NCBI GenBank assembly: GCA_029262235.1
Contig: JAJCZU010000002.1
Span: 1,078,927 to 1,142,926, forward strand
DNA length: 64,000 bases
Source of the DNA: Candidatus Eiseniibacteriota bacterium
GTDB taxonomy: Bacteria > Orphanbacterota > Orphanbacteria > Orphanbacterales > Orphanbacteraceae
Direction of reading: 5' to 3'
Shown: positions 41,789 through 50,342 of the stretch, piece after piece
Layout of the letters: every line of letters begins with the position of its first letter
Numbering within the stretch: the stretch's first letter is position 1
Made by a program: the position numbers and the translations under genes
The notes under the pieces: generated by a model
Told to the model about the DNA's origin: nothing
The model's database searches: none
The model's input: the letters and a program-made list of their open reading frames with translations, nothing else

Positions 41789-42312
41789 ATCGCAGCATCC
41801 CCTGCAGCAGGCTCGTCGAGAGTCTTGACGATGCGGGCGGGCGATCCGGCGAGTACGCAACGGCCTTCGGCGAAGCTCTTCGTAACAACGGATCCGGCGC
41901 CGACAATCGTGTACGGACCGAGTTCGACCCCCGGCAGTACGACGGCCCCGATGCCGATCCACGAATGATCCCCGATCTTGATCGGGGGCGCCTGCAGGTG
42001 TCGGGAGTTGTCGAGGGGGTCGTGGTTTGCCGAAATGAGGCCGACGTGCGGCGCGAGATTCACATCATCGCCGATCTCGATTCCATTATAAGCCTGAATG
42101 TAATTCCCGGGGGAGTCGCCGGGGTAGTGCCCGCGCCCGAATTTGACGCGATCCGGATGCACGATCGTGGATGTCATGTGCACCGGCCACGGACAGTCGG
42201 CGTTGATGCGCAGGATTCTCTTCGCATACACGTTCATCCACCAGAACGAAAACGAGACGCCTGGCGGAATGCGAAACAGCGCGCGCAGAAACGTGCGAAG
42301 AGCGCCCTTCAT
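41785..42312 (-). CDS. Hexapeptide-repeat acetyltransferase
   Basis: A 175-aa protein from ATG 42312, which overlaps the previous stop by 4 nt. Left-handed helix repeats are visible (GIEIGDDVNLAPHVGLISAN; IKIGDHSWIGIGAVVLPGVE; LGPYTIVGAGSVVTKSF) with the catalytic-type His in ISANHD. Closest to WbbJ/CapG-type sugar O-acetyltransferases. The stop is coupled to the flippase start, supporting a role in surface glycan modification. Confidence 0.88.
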   Translation of the reverse strand: MKGALRTFLRALFRIPPGVSFSFWWMNVYAKRILRINADCPWPVHMTSTIVHPDRVKFGRGHYPGDSPGNYIQAYNGIEIGDDVNLAPHVGLISANHDPLDNSRHLQAPPIKIGDHSWIGIGAVVLPGVELGPYTIVGAGSVVTKSFAEGRCVLAGSPARIVKTLDEPAAGDAAI

Positions 42313-43991
42313 CGCATTGTTCTCGAAAGCGTCATCGTTCCCCCGGCCTCGGCATCCACCGTTATCGTTTCTCCGGACCATCGTGCCTTGATTCCGTCCG
42401 CCCTTGCAATCCGAATATCGGAAACAGCGCCTTCGAGGGTGAGCGTCAGATCACGGATCGCGTCGCCCGCCCGAAAGACGATGCGCTCTTCTCCGGCAGC
42501 CACGCCGGTTTCGATCATCCGGAATGCGTCTCGGGCCCGCCACCACTCATCGACACGATCAAGGCCGGACACCCACGCTCCGGAGGCCGCCGCCCAGTCG
42601 AGCATCGCAATCGTCGCCCGCTCGCGATCAGGCCCGCAGTCGGAATCGACGAAGTACGGATGCCACAACACATCCACAAGACCCTGGGCACGGCGCGCGG
42701 GCCCGGCCCACTCATGCCACGCTTCGGGAGTCGTAAGTCCGCGTGCCAGAAGGGCGCGATCCATCCCCACCAGGGGAACGGCGAGAAACGACGGGGTGCC
42801 TTCCGGCCAGAACGGAAAAGACGTCCCCGCACGAAATCCCGGGGCATCCGGGTAGCCGAGCGACGCGTCATACCGGAACCCCGCTTTTTCCTGCAATGAC
42901 CATGTATCCGGTAGTTGAATTCTCAAATAATGCTGACGGACTCCTGCCGGTAAGCTGCCCAGCACATCACCGATCCGTGCCCGTTCGCGCTCGAACAAAT
43001 CGCCATCGCGATACGTGCGCAGGCTTCCGTGCAGACCGACGGAATGTCCGTCGTCCCGCAGCGCGCCGACCAGTCGGCGAAACGGCGGGGAGGACACGTC
43101 ATAGCGCCGTCCGAATCGGTCACGACGAACCGCAAGGAAGAAGTACGTGGCCTCCACGCTGCGCTCGCGCTCCCACTGCCTGAGCCGATCGGTCATCAAC
43201 GTCGGCGACACCGTGCCCGCGCGCACGTCCCGCATGAGCAGAGTGAACTGCTTCCCGCGTTCCGGGCCTTGCAGCGCGCCGATCGCGTGTCGTGCCAGTC
43301 GTCGTTCCCAGCGGATCGACTGGTCCTGATCGTGCGTGATCGCAATGGCGTGGGAGCGGCCACCCGGCCAGGGCGCGCGGCAAACGCTCCACGATCCGGC
43401 ATGTTTGATGAGAGTCCGCAGAAGATCATGCAGCAGCCAGCCGATTTCGTCGACGACAGGTGTCTCGAGCAGGCCGTGCTTCGCGAGCCACGTTTCCGTG
43501 GGATCGAATCGATCGAGGGAGTCGCGCGCGCCGCGCCGCTCCTCTGCCCGCGTCATGAGGTAGGCCGCGGGATGCAGAACGTCGGCGTGTAGCGTCACGA
43601 CCGGCCTTCCGGAAGCGTCGGACGTGTTCGTCAGCGTGGCGAGAGGAGTTCCGTCTTCGCGGGCCCAGATCGTGCGCCCGCCCTCAACCGGCTCATCCGC
43701 GCTCCCGGGACAGGACGCCAGCAGTTCCCGGCCGTCGGGCGCGCGTGCCGTTCCGGGACGCGGTGGAGGCTCGCTCCAGGGAGCGGACCCGCGATCGATC
43801 AGAAGCAGGGGACCGGGCGACCCGGCGGCCGCCGGAATGGAACGCGAATCACCGTAATGAATCGTAACAGCGGAGCCGGTTGCGGATTCGTTTTCCCGAA
43901 GAAACCATCCGCGGCATGTGAGGAGATGGCGAAGTACCCAGCGGCTGACCGCGAGCGATCCTTCGTCGTCAGTGGTGAAAGCGACGTGCAT
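42309..43991 (-). CDS. Polysaccharide deacetylase-like protein
   Basis: A 560-aa protein. The central part has the carbohydrate-esterase-4 style motif ITHDQDQS (about residue 222) and later GHSVGLHGSLRTYRDG, which fits the His motif of the fold, then a C-terminal beta domain. Related proteins occur in capsule and exopolysaccharide loci. Acetyl removal from a surface glycan is likely but unproven; the substrate is unknown. First gene of the operon. No ribosome site precedes the ATG, and the promoter at 44003-44031 would start within about 6 nt of it, so the mRNA may be leaderless. Confidence 0.75.
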   Translation of the reverse strand: MHVAFTTDDEGSLAVSRWVLRHLLTCRGWFLRENESATGSAVTIHYGDSRSIPAAAGSPGPLLLIDRGSAPWSEPPPRPGTARAPDGRELLASCPGSADEPVEGGRTIWAREDGTPLATLTNTSDASGRPVVTLHADVLHPAAYLMTRAEERRGARDSLDRFDPTETWLAKHGLLETPVVDEIGWLLHDLLRTLIKHAGSWSVCRAPWPGGRSHAIAITHDQDQSIRWERRLARHAIGALQGPERGKQFTLLMRDVRAGTVSPTLMTDRLRQWERERSVEATYFFLAVRRDRFGRRYDVSSPPFRRLVGALRDDGHSVGLHGSLRTYRDGDLFERERARIGDVLGSLPAGVRQHYLRIQLPDTWSLQEKAGFRYDASLGYPDAPGFRAGTSFPFWPEGTPSFLAVPLVGMDRALLARGLTTPEAWHEWAGPARRAQGLVDVLWHPYFVDSDCGPDRERATIAMLDWAAASGAWVSGLDRVDEWWRARDAFRMIETGVAAGEERIVFRAGDAIRDLTLTLEGAVSDIRIARADGIKARWSGETITVDAEAGGTMTLSRTMR

Positions 43992-44002
43992 GGCGTGGCG
44001 GC

Positions 44003-44031
44003 AGAGTACCTTTCCGCGGGGTGACTGTCAA
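44003..44031 (-). promoter_or_regulatory. Promoter of the surface-glycan operon
   Basis: Minus strand: TTGACA (44031-44026), 17-bp spacer, TACTCT (44008-44003). Perfect -35. Predicted start near 43997, only about 6 nt before the ATG. Confidence 0.6.
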
Positions 44032-44061
44032 CGGAGGCTTCCATCTGTTACGATTCAGCCC

Positions 44062-44988
44062 ATGACTGCAGGCTCGACCAGAATCGCCGTCCTCGGGGCC
44101 GGTGCAATCGGCTCGCTGTTCGGCGGCCTTCTGACGCCCCATGCGCGTGTCACGATCGTCGGACGTGCTCTGCATGTCGACGCCGTGCGCGCAAACGGAC
44201 TCCTTGTCGAATCGGGCTCGCACGAGACCCTGTTTCGGCCCCGCGCGGAAACTTCTCTCCCCGACGAACCGTGGGACTGCGTCGCGATCGCGGTCAAGAC
44301 CGCCGGTCTGCGTGACGCGTGCCGGGAAGTGGCCGCGCTCACGGCGCCACCCTCTCTCGTGCTCCTGCTTCAGAACGGGGAGGGGAATGAAGCCGTCGCG
44401 GCGAAAACACTCCCGGAAACAACGCTGGGGCGAGCCATCGTATACGAGGGGGCCACGATGAGAAGGCCGGGTGTCGTCTCGCGCTTCGGCATCGGGAAAA
44501 CGTACCTCGGCGCGCCCCTCGGCCCCGGTGGCCAGTCCGAAACGCTGGGCGAGATCGTGCAGCTGCTCGAACGCAGTGGACTTCCGGCCCGCATGGCCCA
44601 CGACATCAGACGAGAGATCTGGCGCAAGCTGATCGTGAACGCCGCCATCAATCCCGTCGGCGCCCTTGCCGGTGTCGTAAACGGGGTCATCATTCGCTCG
44701 GGTGCCCTTCGGAAACTGCTTCGGTCGGTCATTGACGAGGGGCAGGCCGTCGCGTTCGCGGAAACCGGCTATCGATTCGACCTGGTCGAAATGGCTGAGG
44801 AGATCGCGAACAATACGGCGGGGAACAGAAACTCGATGCTTCTCGATCTTGCCACGGGGCGAAAGACGGAGATCGATTTTCTGAACGAGCGGATCGTTCA
44901 CTACGCAGCGCGGCACGACATCCCCGTCCCCGTGAACCGCCATCTCACCGCCGCGGTTCACGCCCGCGAGGCCGGCAACGGGAACTAG
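44062..44988 (+). CDS. panE: 2-dehydropantoate 2-reductase (ketopantoate reductase)
   Basis: A 308-aa protein. The N-terminal Rossmann motif is IAVLGAGAIGSLFGGLL, and the C-terminal helical domain has WRKLIVNAAINPVGALAGVVNG and the catalytic-type Lys in that segment. It reduces ketopantoate to pantoate with NADPH in coenzyme A synthesis. TACGAT at 44049-44054 would start the mRNA at the ATG itself, and no ribosome site precedes it. The stop TAG shares CTAG with the convergent gene's stop. Confidence 0.9.
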   Translation: MTAGSTRIAVLGAGAIGSLFGGLLTPHARVTIVGRALHVDAVRANGLLVESGSHETLFRPRAETSLPDEPWDCVAIAVKTAGLRDACREVAALTAPPSLVLLLQNGEGNEAVAAKTLPETTLGRAIVYEGATMRRPGVVSRFGIGKTYLGAPLGPGGQSETLGEIVQLLERSGLPARMAHDIRREIWRKLIVNAAINPVGALAGVVNGVIIRSGALRKLLRSVIDEGQAVAFAETGYRFDLVEMAEEIANNTAGNRNSMLLDLATGRKTEIDFLNERIVHYAARHDIPVPVNRHLTAAVHAREAGNGN

Positions 44989-46346
44989 AACCGGTAGGAC
45001 GCGGTCCCGATCAGGCGGCTCGACGTTCGCTTCTCATTGTAGAGGTCGGGCTCGAAGAGGTGCGCTCGATCGAAGCCCCCCGTCTCCCAGGCAAGATCCA
45101 CGGTCAGAACCGAACCGAACAGATACCCCGCCCCCAGGCTGAAGAAATCGCGTTCGCTGTCGAGTTCCACGTCGACCTCTGCCGGATCCCGTCCGTCCGA
45201 CAATACGAGCTCTCCCGCGAGCGGCACGTAAGTCAGGTTGAACGGAACAGGTTCATAGCGATATCCGGCGCGCACGCGGAGCGGTATCGATGGCAGGAGG
45301 TACTCGGCGCCCAGACTCATCGAGGCCGTCTCCTTGTAATAGGGCCTGAGAAAGAACTCCGTCCCCGCGACTTCGTCTTTCATCTCGCGCCAGTCCGTGT
45401 ACCGGATATCACCCGCCACCAGCAGACCCTTCGCGCCGAACGCAACGCCGAACCCGAACCACCACGGGTACGTGATTTTTTCATTCGGGGGGATCGACGT
45501 TTCGAGGTCCAGCGATTCCGACCCGTCATCGAAACGATCGACCACCCGGAACTGCTCGAAACGCTCGAGCTCGATCGCGCGCGGCAGTCCGAGCACGCCA
45601 CCGAATCGGAAGGAGGGGGACGCCTTGTACGTGAGACCTAGCAGTCCGCTTGCGCCCCGCACGTCGCTGTCGAGCAGGTAATACACTTCGCTTGAAGCGA
45701 GGTCGGGATCAATCCCGTCCGTGTCAGTCGTCGTGAAAGTCTGCTCATCGAAGATCGAACCATAAAGGACGGAAAGTGTCGCGCCGAGTGACAGCCGCGG
45801 AGAGACATCCCAGCCGACGGCCGCCGACACGAGGTTCAGTTTCCCTTCGCGATCGTGGCGATCGCTGACCTCGCCGGGTGTGGCGATCGTGTCGTCAAGC
45901 GAGCCGAAGAACGAGAGGTCGGGGTCGCGCCCGGTGCGCTCATAGGCGAGGTTGTAATTCTGGATGCGGTCGATGCTGACTCCGAAAACGAGGGATCCGC
46001 GATAAGTCGGGATCGGATAGAGAAACGAAATCCCCCCGACCTGCAGATCATCGAGGCTGCGACTGGCGCCGCTGCCGAACCACGTGGTCTCGATTTCATC
46101 GTTGTCGAAAGCGAGCGAGGAAGAAAACTCGATGCGGCGAACACCGGCCAGCCCCGCGGGATTCCATGTCATGGCCGACGCGTCTTCCGCAACGGCAATG
46201 TGAGCGCCCCCCATCCCCAGAGGGCGCGCGTGCGTGCCGACCAGGGAGGGCGTGGGAATCTCGAGCTCGGTGAAAGGGTGCCCGTCGGCCCAGGCCGTAA
46301 CTGCGGAACTGCCGATCAATGCGGCGCTGATCAGAAACCGTTTCAT
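44985..46346 (-). CDS. Outer-membrane beta-barrel protein (OmpP1/FadL- or PorV-like)
   Basis: A 453-aa protein. Signal peptide (cleavage near AWADG). The mature start ARPLGMGGAHIAVAEDASAM followed by TWNPAGLAG is the typical opening of PorV/FadL-type barrels. Alternating-aromatic strands follow up to the terminal TASYRF, the outer-membrane end signal. Function is probably transport of a hydrophobic substrate or secretion support; the exact role is unknown. It lies 21 nt after the CxxCH lipoprotein gene on the same strand. Confidence 0.87.
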   Translation of the reverse strand: MKRFLISAALIGSSAVTAWADGHPFTELEIPTPSLVGTHARPLGMGGAHIAVAEDASAMTWNPAGLAGVRRIEFSSSLAFDNDEIETTWFGSGASRSLDDLQVGGISFLYPIPTYRGSLVFGVSIDRIQNYNLAYERTGRDPDLSFFGSLDDTIATPGEVSDRHDREGKLNLVSAAVGWDVSPRLSLGATLSVLYGSIFDEQTFTTTDTDGIDPDLASSEVYYLLDSDVRGASGLLGLTYKASPSFRFGGVLGLPRAIELERFEQFRVVDRFDDGSESLDLETSIPPNEKITYPWWFGFGVAFGAKGLLVAGDIRYTDWREMKDEVAGTEFFLRPYYKETASMSLGAEYLLPSIPLRVRAGYRYEPVPFNLTYVPLAGELVLSDGRDPAEVDVELDSERDFFSLGAGYLFGSVLTVDLAWETGGFDRAHLFEPDLYNEKRTSSRLIGTASYRF

Positions 46347-46367
46347 CTCGTTCGTCTCTCTGTTCGG

Positions 46368-46949
46368 TTAACGGGGAGTTCGCTTCTTTTTGTCGTAGGA
46401 GGACGCGGGTTCATCCTCCTTGGCATTACCGGCCCCTGACGAAGGCTGCGTATTCGGGGTCGTATAAGCGGGCGTCGTACTGGATGCGCCGGACGAACCG
46501 GTCACCGTGGAAGGGGGAACACTCTGGTCGACAACAGGAGGCGCCTCGCCACGCACGCGGGGACGTCGTGTCCAGCTGCTGGCGGCGCCTTCGGGGAACG
46601 GGGAACCGGGTGTCCCGCCACTCCCGGAGTCGTGGTCCCAGTAGCTGTCATACCACCAGGGCCGGTCGTAATAGTCGTACCAGCGTTCGTGTGTGGCGTA
46701 TCCGCCGAACCCGTATATGAGAGGATGATCGAAGTAACCCAGCCACTCACTCTCGAAGTGGCAGTCCGAGCAGGCACCGCTGCCCCTCATGTGATCGGTC
46801 CCATCGACGCTGAACTGGTCGCTGACATCGACGCGCGCGGCCACTTCCATCGACTGAGGGTGACGAACCACCGTGTAGCAGCCGAAAAACAGCAGAGGGG
46901 CCAGCGCGGTCACCAGAACCAGCGGCGTGCGGAACAAATGGCGTGTCAT
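46368..46949 (-). CDS. Lipoprotein with one CxxCH motif and Tyr/Trp-rich region
   Basis: A 193-aa protein from ATG 46949; ATG 46964 five codons upstream is the alternative. Lipobox LFFGC with Cys24. CSDCH at residues 60-64 is a heme-c type motif. Residues 70-110 are extremely rich in Tyr, Trp and Asp (YDYYDRPWWYDSYWDHD). The rest is Ser/Thr/Pro-rich and low complexity. No family recognised. It could bind one c-type heme or a metal in the periplasm. Shares an operon with the outer-membrane barrel gene. Confidence 0.75.
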   Translation of the reverse strand: MTRHLFRTPLVLVTALAPLLFFGCYTVVRHPQSMEVAARVDVSDQFSVDGTDHMRGSGACSDCHFESEWLGYFDHPLIYGFGGYATHERWYDYYDRPWWYDSYWDHDSGSGGTPGSPFPEGAASSWTRRPRVRGEAPPVVDQSVPPSTVTGSSGASSTTPAYTTPNTQPSSGAGNAKEDEPASSYDKKKRTPR

Positions 46950-46982
46950 CGGGTTGACTCCCAAGGGTTTAAACGTACCTCG

Positions 46983-47011
46983 AATTTACAGGAACGAGGG
47001 ACCCGCGTCAA
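46983..47011 (-). promoter_or_regulatory. Promoter of the CxxCH lipoprotein / barrel operon
   Basis: Minus strand: TTGACG (47011-47006), 17-bp spacer, TAAATT (46988-46983). Divergent from the promoter at 47048. Confidence 0.55.
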
Positions 47012-47047
47012 ACCGAGCCGACGCAGGTTCGAGCCTTACACCCCCGG

Positions 47048-47076
47048 TTGCCGCAGGGGATCCGATCCGGTATCTT
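47048..47076 (+). promoter_or_regulatory. Promoter of the TPR/lipoprotein/ECF operon
   Basis: TTGCCG (47048-47053), 17-bp spacer, TATCTT (47071-47076), about 50 nt before TTG 47127. Confidence 0.5.
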
Positions 47077-47126
47077 GACCGGAACTGGTCCATCCGGCTT
47101 TCGAACGCACGCAGGAGAATCGTCCA

Positions 47127-48836
47127 TTGCAGCTGGTATTTTTCATCGTCATCACCGTCCTCGCAGCACTCCTGCCGCCCCCGGTTGCCGGGCAATGGGA
47201 CGAGTCCGAGAACCTCGTTCTCGACTCTCTCGAGCAGTACCGTCTGACGGAGGACCCCGAAGGTCTTGCCATTCTGGGTCGCTATCAGGAATCGGCGGGC
47301 CGCACGGCCGAAGCCGTCGCGACCTATCAGAAACTCGTGGCCATCGCTCCGGAAACCGCATGGGCACACGCCAGCCTCGCGCGACTCCACTTCGAAAACA
47401 AAAGCGTGCGACTCGCAATCGAGCACGCCGAGCAATCCCTACGCCTCGATCCCATGCAGGAAGAGATGCTCGAGATCATCGCCAAGTCGTATCTCGAAGG
47501 AGGGCGCACACAGGACGGAATCGCCTGGCTCGAAAAGTTCAAGAAAGCGAACGCGCGAAGCGCGGATGCCGCCTACCTGCTGTCAGTGCTGCACGGTTCG
47601 GCAGGGCACGAGAACGACGCGGTACTCTCGCTGCAGGAAGCGGTCCTGCTCGATTCGACCAACATTTTCTATCGCGCACGCTTCGGCGAATTTCTGTGGA
47701 ACGCGAACAGGCTGGAAGAAGCCGAAGTACAGTACCGTCGCGCGTACGAGATTTCCGAAGGGAATCCGCGCATCCTCGTCGCACTGGCGAGACTCTACGG
47801 CCAGATGGGGCGCAGACAGGACGCGGCGGCGCTCTGGGAAGACGCGCTCGCGAACGACATCCGTCCGAAAGAAGCAAGGCGCCGCCTGTTCAACATCTAC
47901 CGCGACCTCGGCGAATACGAGACCGCCTTCGTCCACGCGGACGAGTTCCTCACATTGTCGCCGGATGAGCCGGACTTTCTGGAAGAGGTCGGTGATCTTT
48001 ACCGTTCCCTCGGCATGCCCGAGAAGGCAATGCAGGCGTACGGCAGCGCGTGGAAGGCTGATCCGGAACATGTCGCCTATGCATACAAGGGCGTGGAGGT
48101 CGCGCTCCAGAACGACATGCACGACGTGGCGACCGCGATGCTGCGCCGCATCCTGAATCAGAACAAAGCGGACCTCTGGGCCTGGACGAAGCTCTCGTAC
48201 TCGCTTGATCAAAGCGGCGAGACCGACCGCGCAGAACTCGCGCGGCAGGCAGCGTCGCGACTCGACGAGGGGGGCGTCAATCACCTGCTGCTGCTCGGCG
48301 ATGCCTACGCAAGCGGGGGGCGCGACAAGGAAGCGATCGATTACCTGAACGGTGCCTACGAAAAAGGCGCGCGCGCCCCGGCCTTTCTCTTCAGCAAAGG
48401 CATTCTCGAAGAGAGAATGGGGCGATACGAAAGCGCGACCGCTACACTGATCGAGCTCATTCGCATCGATCCGCAGCATGCGCCCGGACTGAACTTTCTC
48501 GGCTACATGTACGCGGAGCGGGGTATCAAACTCGACGAAGCGGAAGCGCTCATATCGCTGGCGCTTTCGATGGAACCCGAGAACCCGTATTTTCGCGACA
48601 GCCTCGGCTGGGTTTACTATCAGCGCGGCGAGTACGATCAGGCGGTCGTCGAACTCGAACGAGCGACCGGCGGGAGGTTCGAGGACGCGATCATCGTCGA
48701 GCATCTTGCCGACGCCTACGCCGCCGCCGGCTATCCCAAGAAAGCGCGCGCAACTTACTCGGAACTGCTTTCGCTCACGAACCGCCCCGATGTCGTCCGG
48801 GAAAAACTGAAGTCCCTCGATGAATCGATCGATTAA
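47127..48836 (+). CDS. Large TPR protein, secreted
   Basis: A 569-aa protein from TTG 47127, with AGGAG at 47112-47116. Signal peptide (LVFFIVITVLAALL, cleavage near VAGQW). About 14 TPR units fill the rest (AEAVATYQKLVAIAPETAWA; YDQAVVELERATGGRFEDAI). No enzymatic motif. It overlaps the next lipoprotein gene by 17 nt. The TPR/LolB-like pairing suggests a periplasmic assembly or lipoprotein-handling complex. Confidence 0.87.
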   Translation: MQLVFFIVITVLAALLPPPVAGQWDESENLVLDSLEQYRLTEDPEGLAILGRYQESAGRTAEAVATYQKLVAIAPETAWAHASLARLHFENKSVRLAIEHAEQSLRLDPMQEEMLEIIAKSYLEGGRTQDGIAWLEKFKKANARSADAAYLLSVLHGSAGHENDAVLSLQEAVLLDSTNIFYRARFGEFLWNANRLEEAEVQYRRAYEISEGNPRILVALARLYGQMGRRQDAAALWEDALANDIRPKEARRRLFNIYRDLGEYETAFVHADEFLTLSPDEPDFLEEVGDLYRSLGMPEKAMQAYGSAWKADPEHVAYAYKGVEVALQNDMHDVATAMLRRILNQNKADLWAWTKLSYSLDQSGETDRAELARQAASRLDEGGVNHLLLLGDAYASGGRDKEAIDYLNGAYEKGARAPAFLFSKGILEERMGRYESATATLIELIRIDPQHAPGLNFLGYMYAERGIKLDEAEALISLALSMEPENPYFRDSLGWVYYQRGEYDQAVVELERATGGRFEDAIIVEHLADAYAAAGYPKKARATYSELLSLTNRPDVVREKLKSLDESID

Positions 48837-49602
48837 GTTCGCAGCGCTCCTCGCGGGCTCGATCGCGATCGGATGCGCGGGGCCCCGTACCGAACCCCCA
48901 TCGCTGCTCACGGCCTCCGCTCTCACACTCACGCTCGACGAACTCAGAAGCAAAGCCGCCTCGATCCGGTCTTTCCATATCACGGGCACGCTTCTGCTCG
49001 AGTGGGAGACGCAGAAGCATTTCGTCCACTACGACTCGTACTACGAGCACCCGGATCGCTTTCGAATCGACTGCACGCTGGGCGGCCCGCTCGGGCTCGG
49101 CTCGGGTACCCTTCACTATGTAGAGAAGGACGGGTGGGCCGAAATCACACTGCCCGATGAACCTCCCGTGGCCGGTCCTGTCGGAGGCGACGAGCTGCGT
49201 GCCGTCGCAACCGGCGGACTCTCCCTTCATGACGCGCGTTACGGCCTGTCGCCTTACGCGGGAGGAGTCGGGCTCTTCCGCATGGAGCGCGTCAAAGCGC
49301 ACGGAATCGATGCCGCTTCAGGGCGATACCGGCTGACTTTGACCCGGGACGACGGGCTGGAGGAAGTCGTGCTCGTCGATCCGGACCCCGTTTCGCTTGC
49401 GGAACGGCGCGTCGCAAAAAGAGACGGAACCGTTCTGGCGGTCACGCGGTACGAATATCAGAAGGCGGGAGACCTTTTTGCCAGGGAGACCGAGAGCCGA
49501 TTCCCGCAGCAGGAGAGCCTGGCTAAAATTCGATACCGATCCGTCGAGCCGAACGGATCCATTCCAGAGGGCGTGTTTGCATGGTCGAACGAAACGCAAT
49601 GA
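48820..49602 (+). CDS. LolB/DUF4292-like lipoprotein
   Basis: A 260-aa protein. Signal peptide with lipobox GSIAIGC (Cys19). The mature part starts with a helix, then an 11-strand-like beta pattern (SFHITGTLLLEWETQKHFVH; YYEHPDRFRIDCTLGGPLGL) as in LolB or DUF4292 proteins that bind lipid. Outer-membrane lipoprotein insertion is a plausible role but not shown. The stop overlaps the ATG of the ECF sigma by 4 nt. Confidence 0.72.
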   Translation: MNRSIKFAALLAGSIAIGCAGPRTEPPSLLTASALTLTLDELRSKAASIRSFHITGTLLLEWETQKHFVHYDSYYEHPDRFRIDCTLGGPLGLGSGTLHYVEKDGWAEITLPDEPPVAGPVGGDELRAVATGGLSLHDARYGLSPYAGGVGLFRMERVKAHGIDAASGRYRLTLTRDDGLEEVVLVDPDPVSLAERRVAKRDGTVLAVTRYEYQKAGDLFARETESRFPQQESLAKIRYRSVEPNGSIPEGVFAWSNETQ

Positions 49603-50318
49603 GTCTTTCTCAAGATTCGCCGCTTGCCACCCTTTCCGGACGGCGGGTAACATCGCCGGACAACGCGCAGGACGTACGCGAAAGGGAATCGAATCGAATG
49701 GGCTCCGAATCGGCCGTCAATCACAGGGAACTGACCGACGAAGAACTGATGGCGCGGTATCAGAATGCCGACGAACCATCGTTCACGGAGCTCGTCAGGC
49801 GCTACAAGTCGCGCCTCGTGAACACCGCCTACCGCGTCGTGAACGACTACGACAAGGCACAGGATATCGCGCAGGAGACATTTCTGCGTGTGCATAGAAA
49901 CGCCCATCGGTACCGCAATATCGCGAAGTTCAGCACCTGGATCTACACGATCGCGCTGAACGTCGCCCGCAACGAGCTGCGCAATACGAAGCGAAAGCGC
50001 CTCGTTTCGCTCGACAGCTTCGGTTCGGCCCAGGACGCCGAATCCGATCGCTCGACATACGAAATCCCGGACGAGTCGGCTCGCCCCGACGACGACACGC
50101 ACAATACGCAGCTCCGGGCCATCTTCGAGAAGGCCATTGCCGAGCTTCCGGTCCGCTATCGGACCGTTTTCGTGCTGCGCGACGTCCAGGGATTGTCCTA
50201 CGAGGAGATCGCCACGGTCCTCAGCATGCCGAAGGGGACGGTAAAATCGCGGATGAACCGGGCAAGACAAAGATTTCGGGAACTGATCGAACCGATCGTG
50301 GGTACCAATAACGATTGA
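49599..50318 (+). CDS. ECF sigma factor (RpoE-like)
   Basis: A 239-aa protein if ATG 49599 (coupled to the lipoprotein stop) is used; ATG 49698 would give 206 aa, a more usual length, and the first 33 residues are unconserved. Region 2 has FTELVRRYKSRLVNTAYRVV, DKAQDIAQETFLRVHRN and FSTWIYTIALNVARNELRN. Region 4 has LPVRYRTVFVLRDVQGLSYE then EIATVLSMPKGTVKSRMNRA. The anti-sigma gene follows 24 nt later. Confidence 0.9.
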   Translation: MSLSQDSPLATLSGRRVTSPDNAQDVRERESNRMGSESAVNHRELTDEELMARYQNADEPSFTELVRRYKSRLVNTAYRVVNDYDKAQDIAQETFLRVHRNAHRYRNIAKFSTWIYTIALNVARNELRNTKRKRLVSLDSFGSAQDAESDRSTYEIPDESARPDDDTHNTQLRAIFEKAIAELPVRYRTVFVLRDVQGLSYEEIATVLSMPKGTVKSRMNRARQRFRELIEPIVGTNND

Positions 50319-50342
50319 GTTTCACCACCAGGAAAAGGGCTT

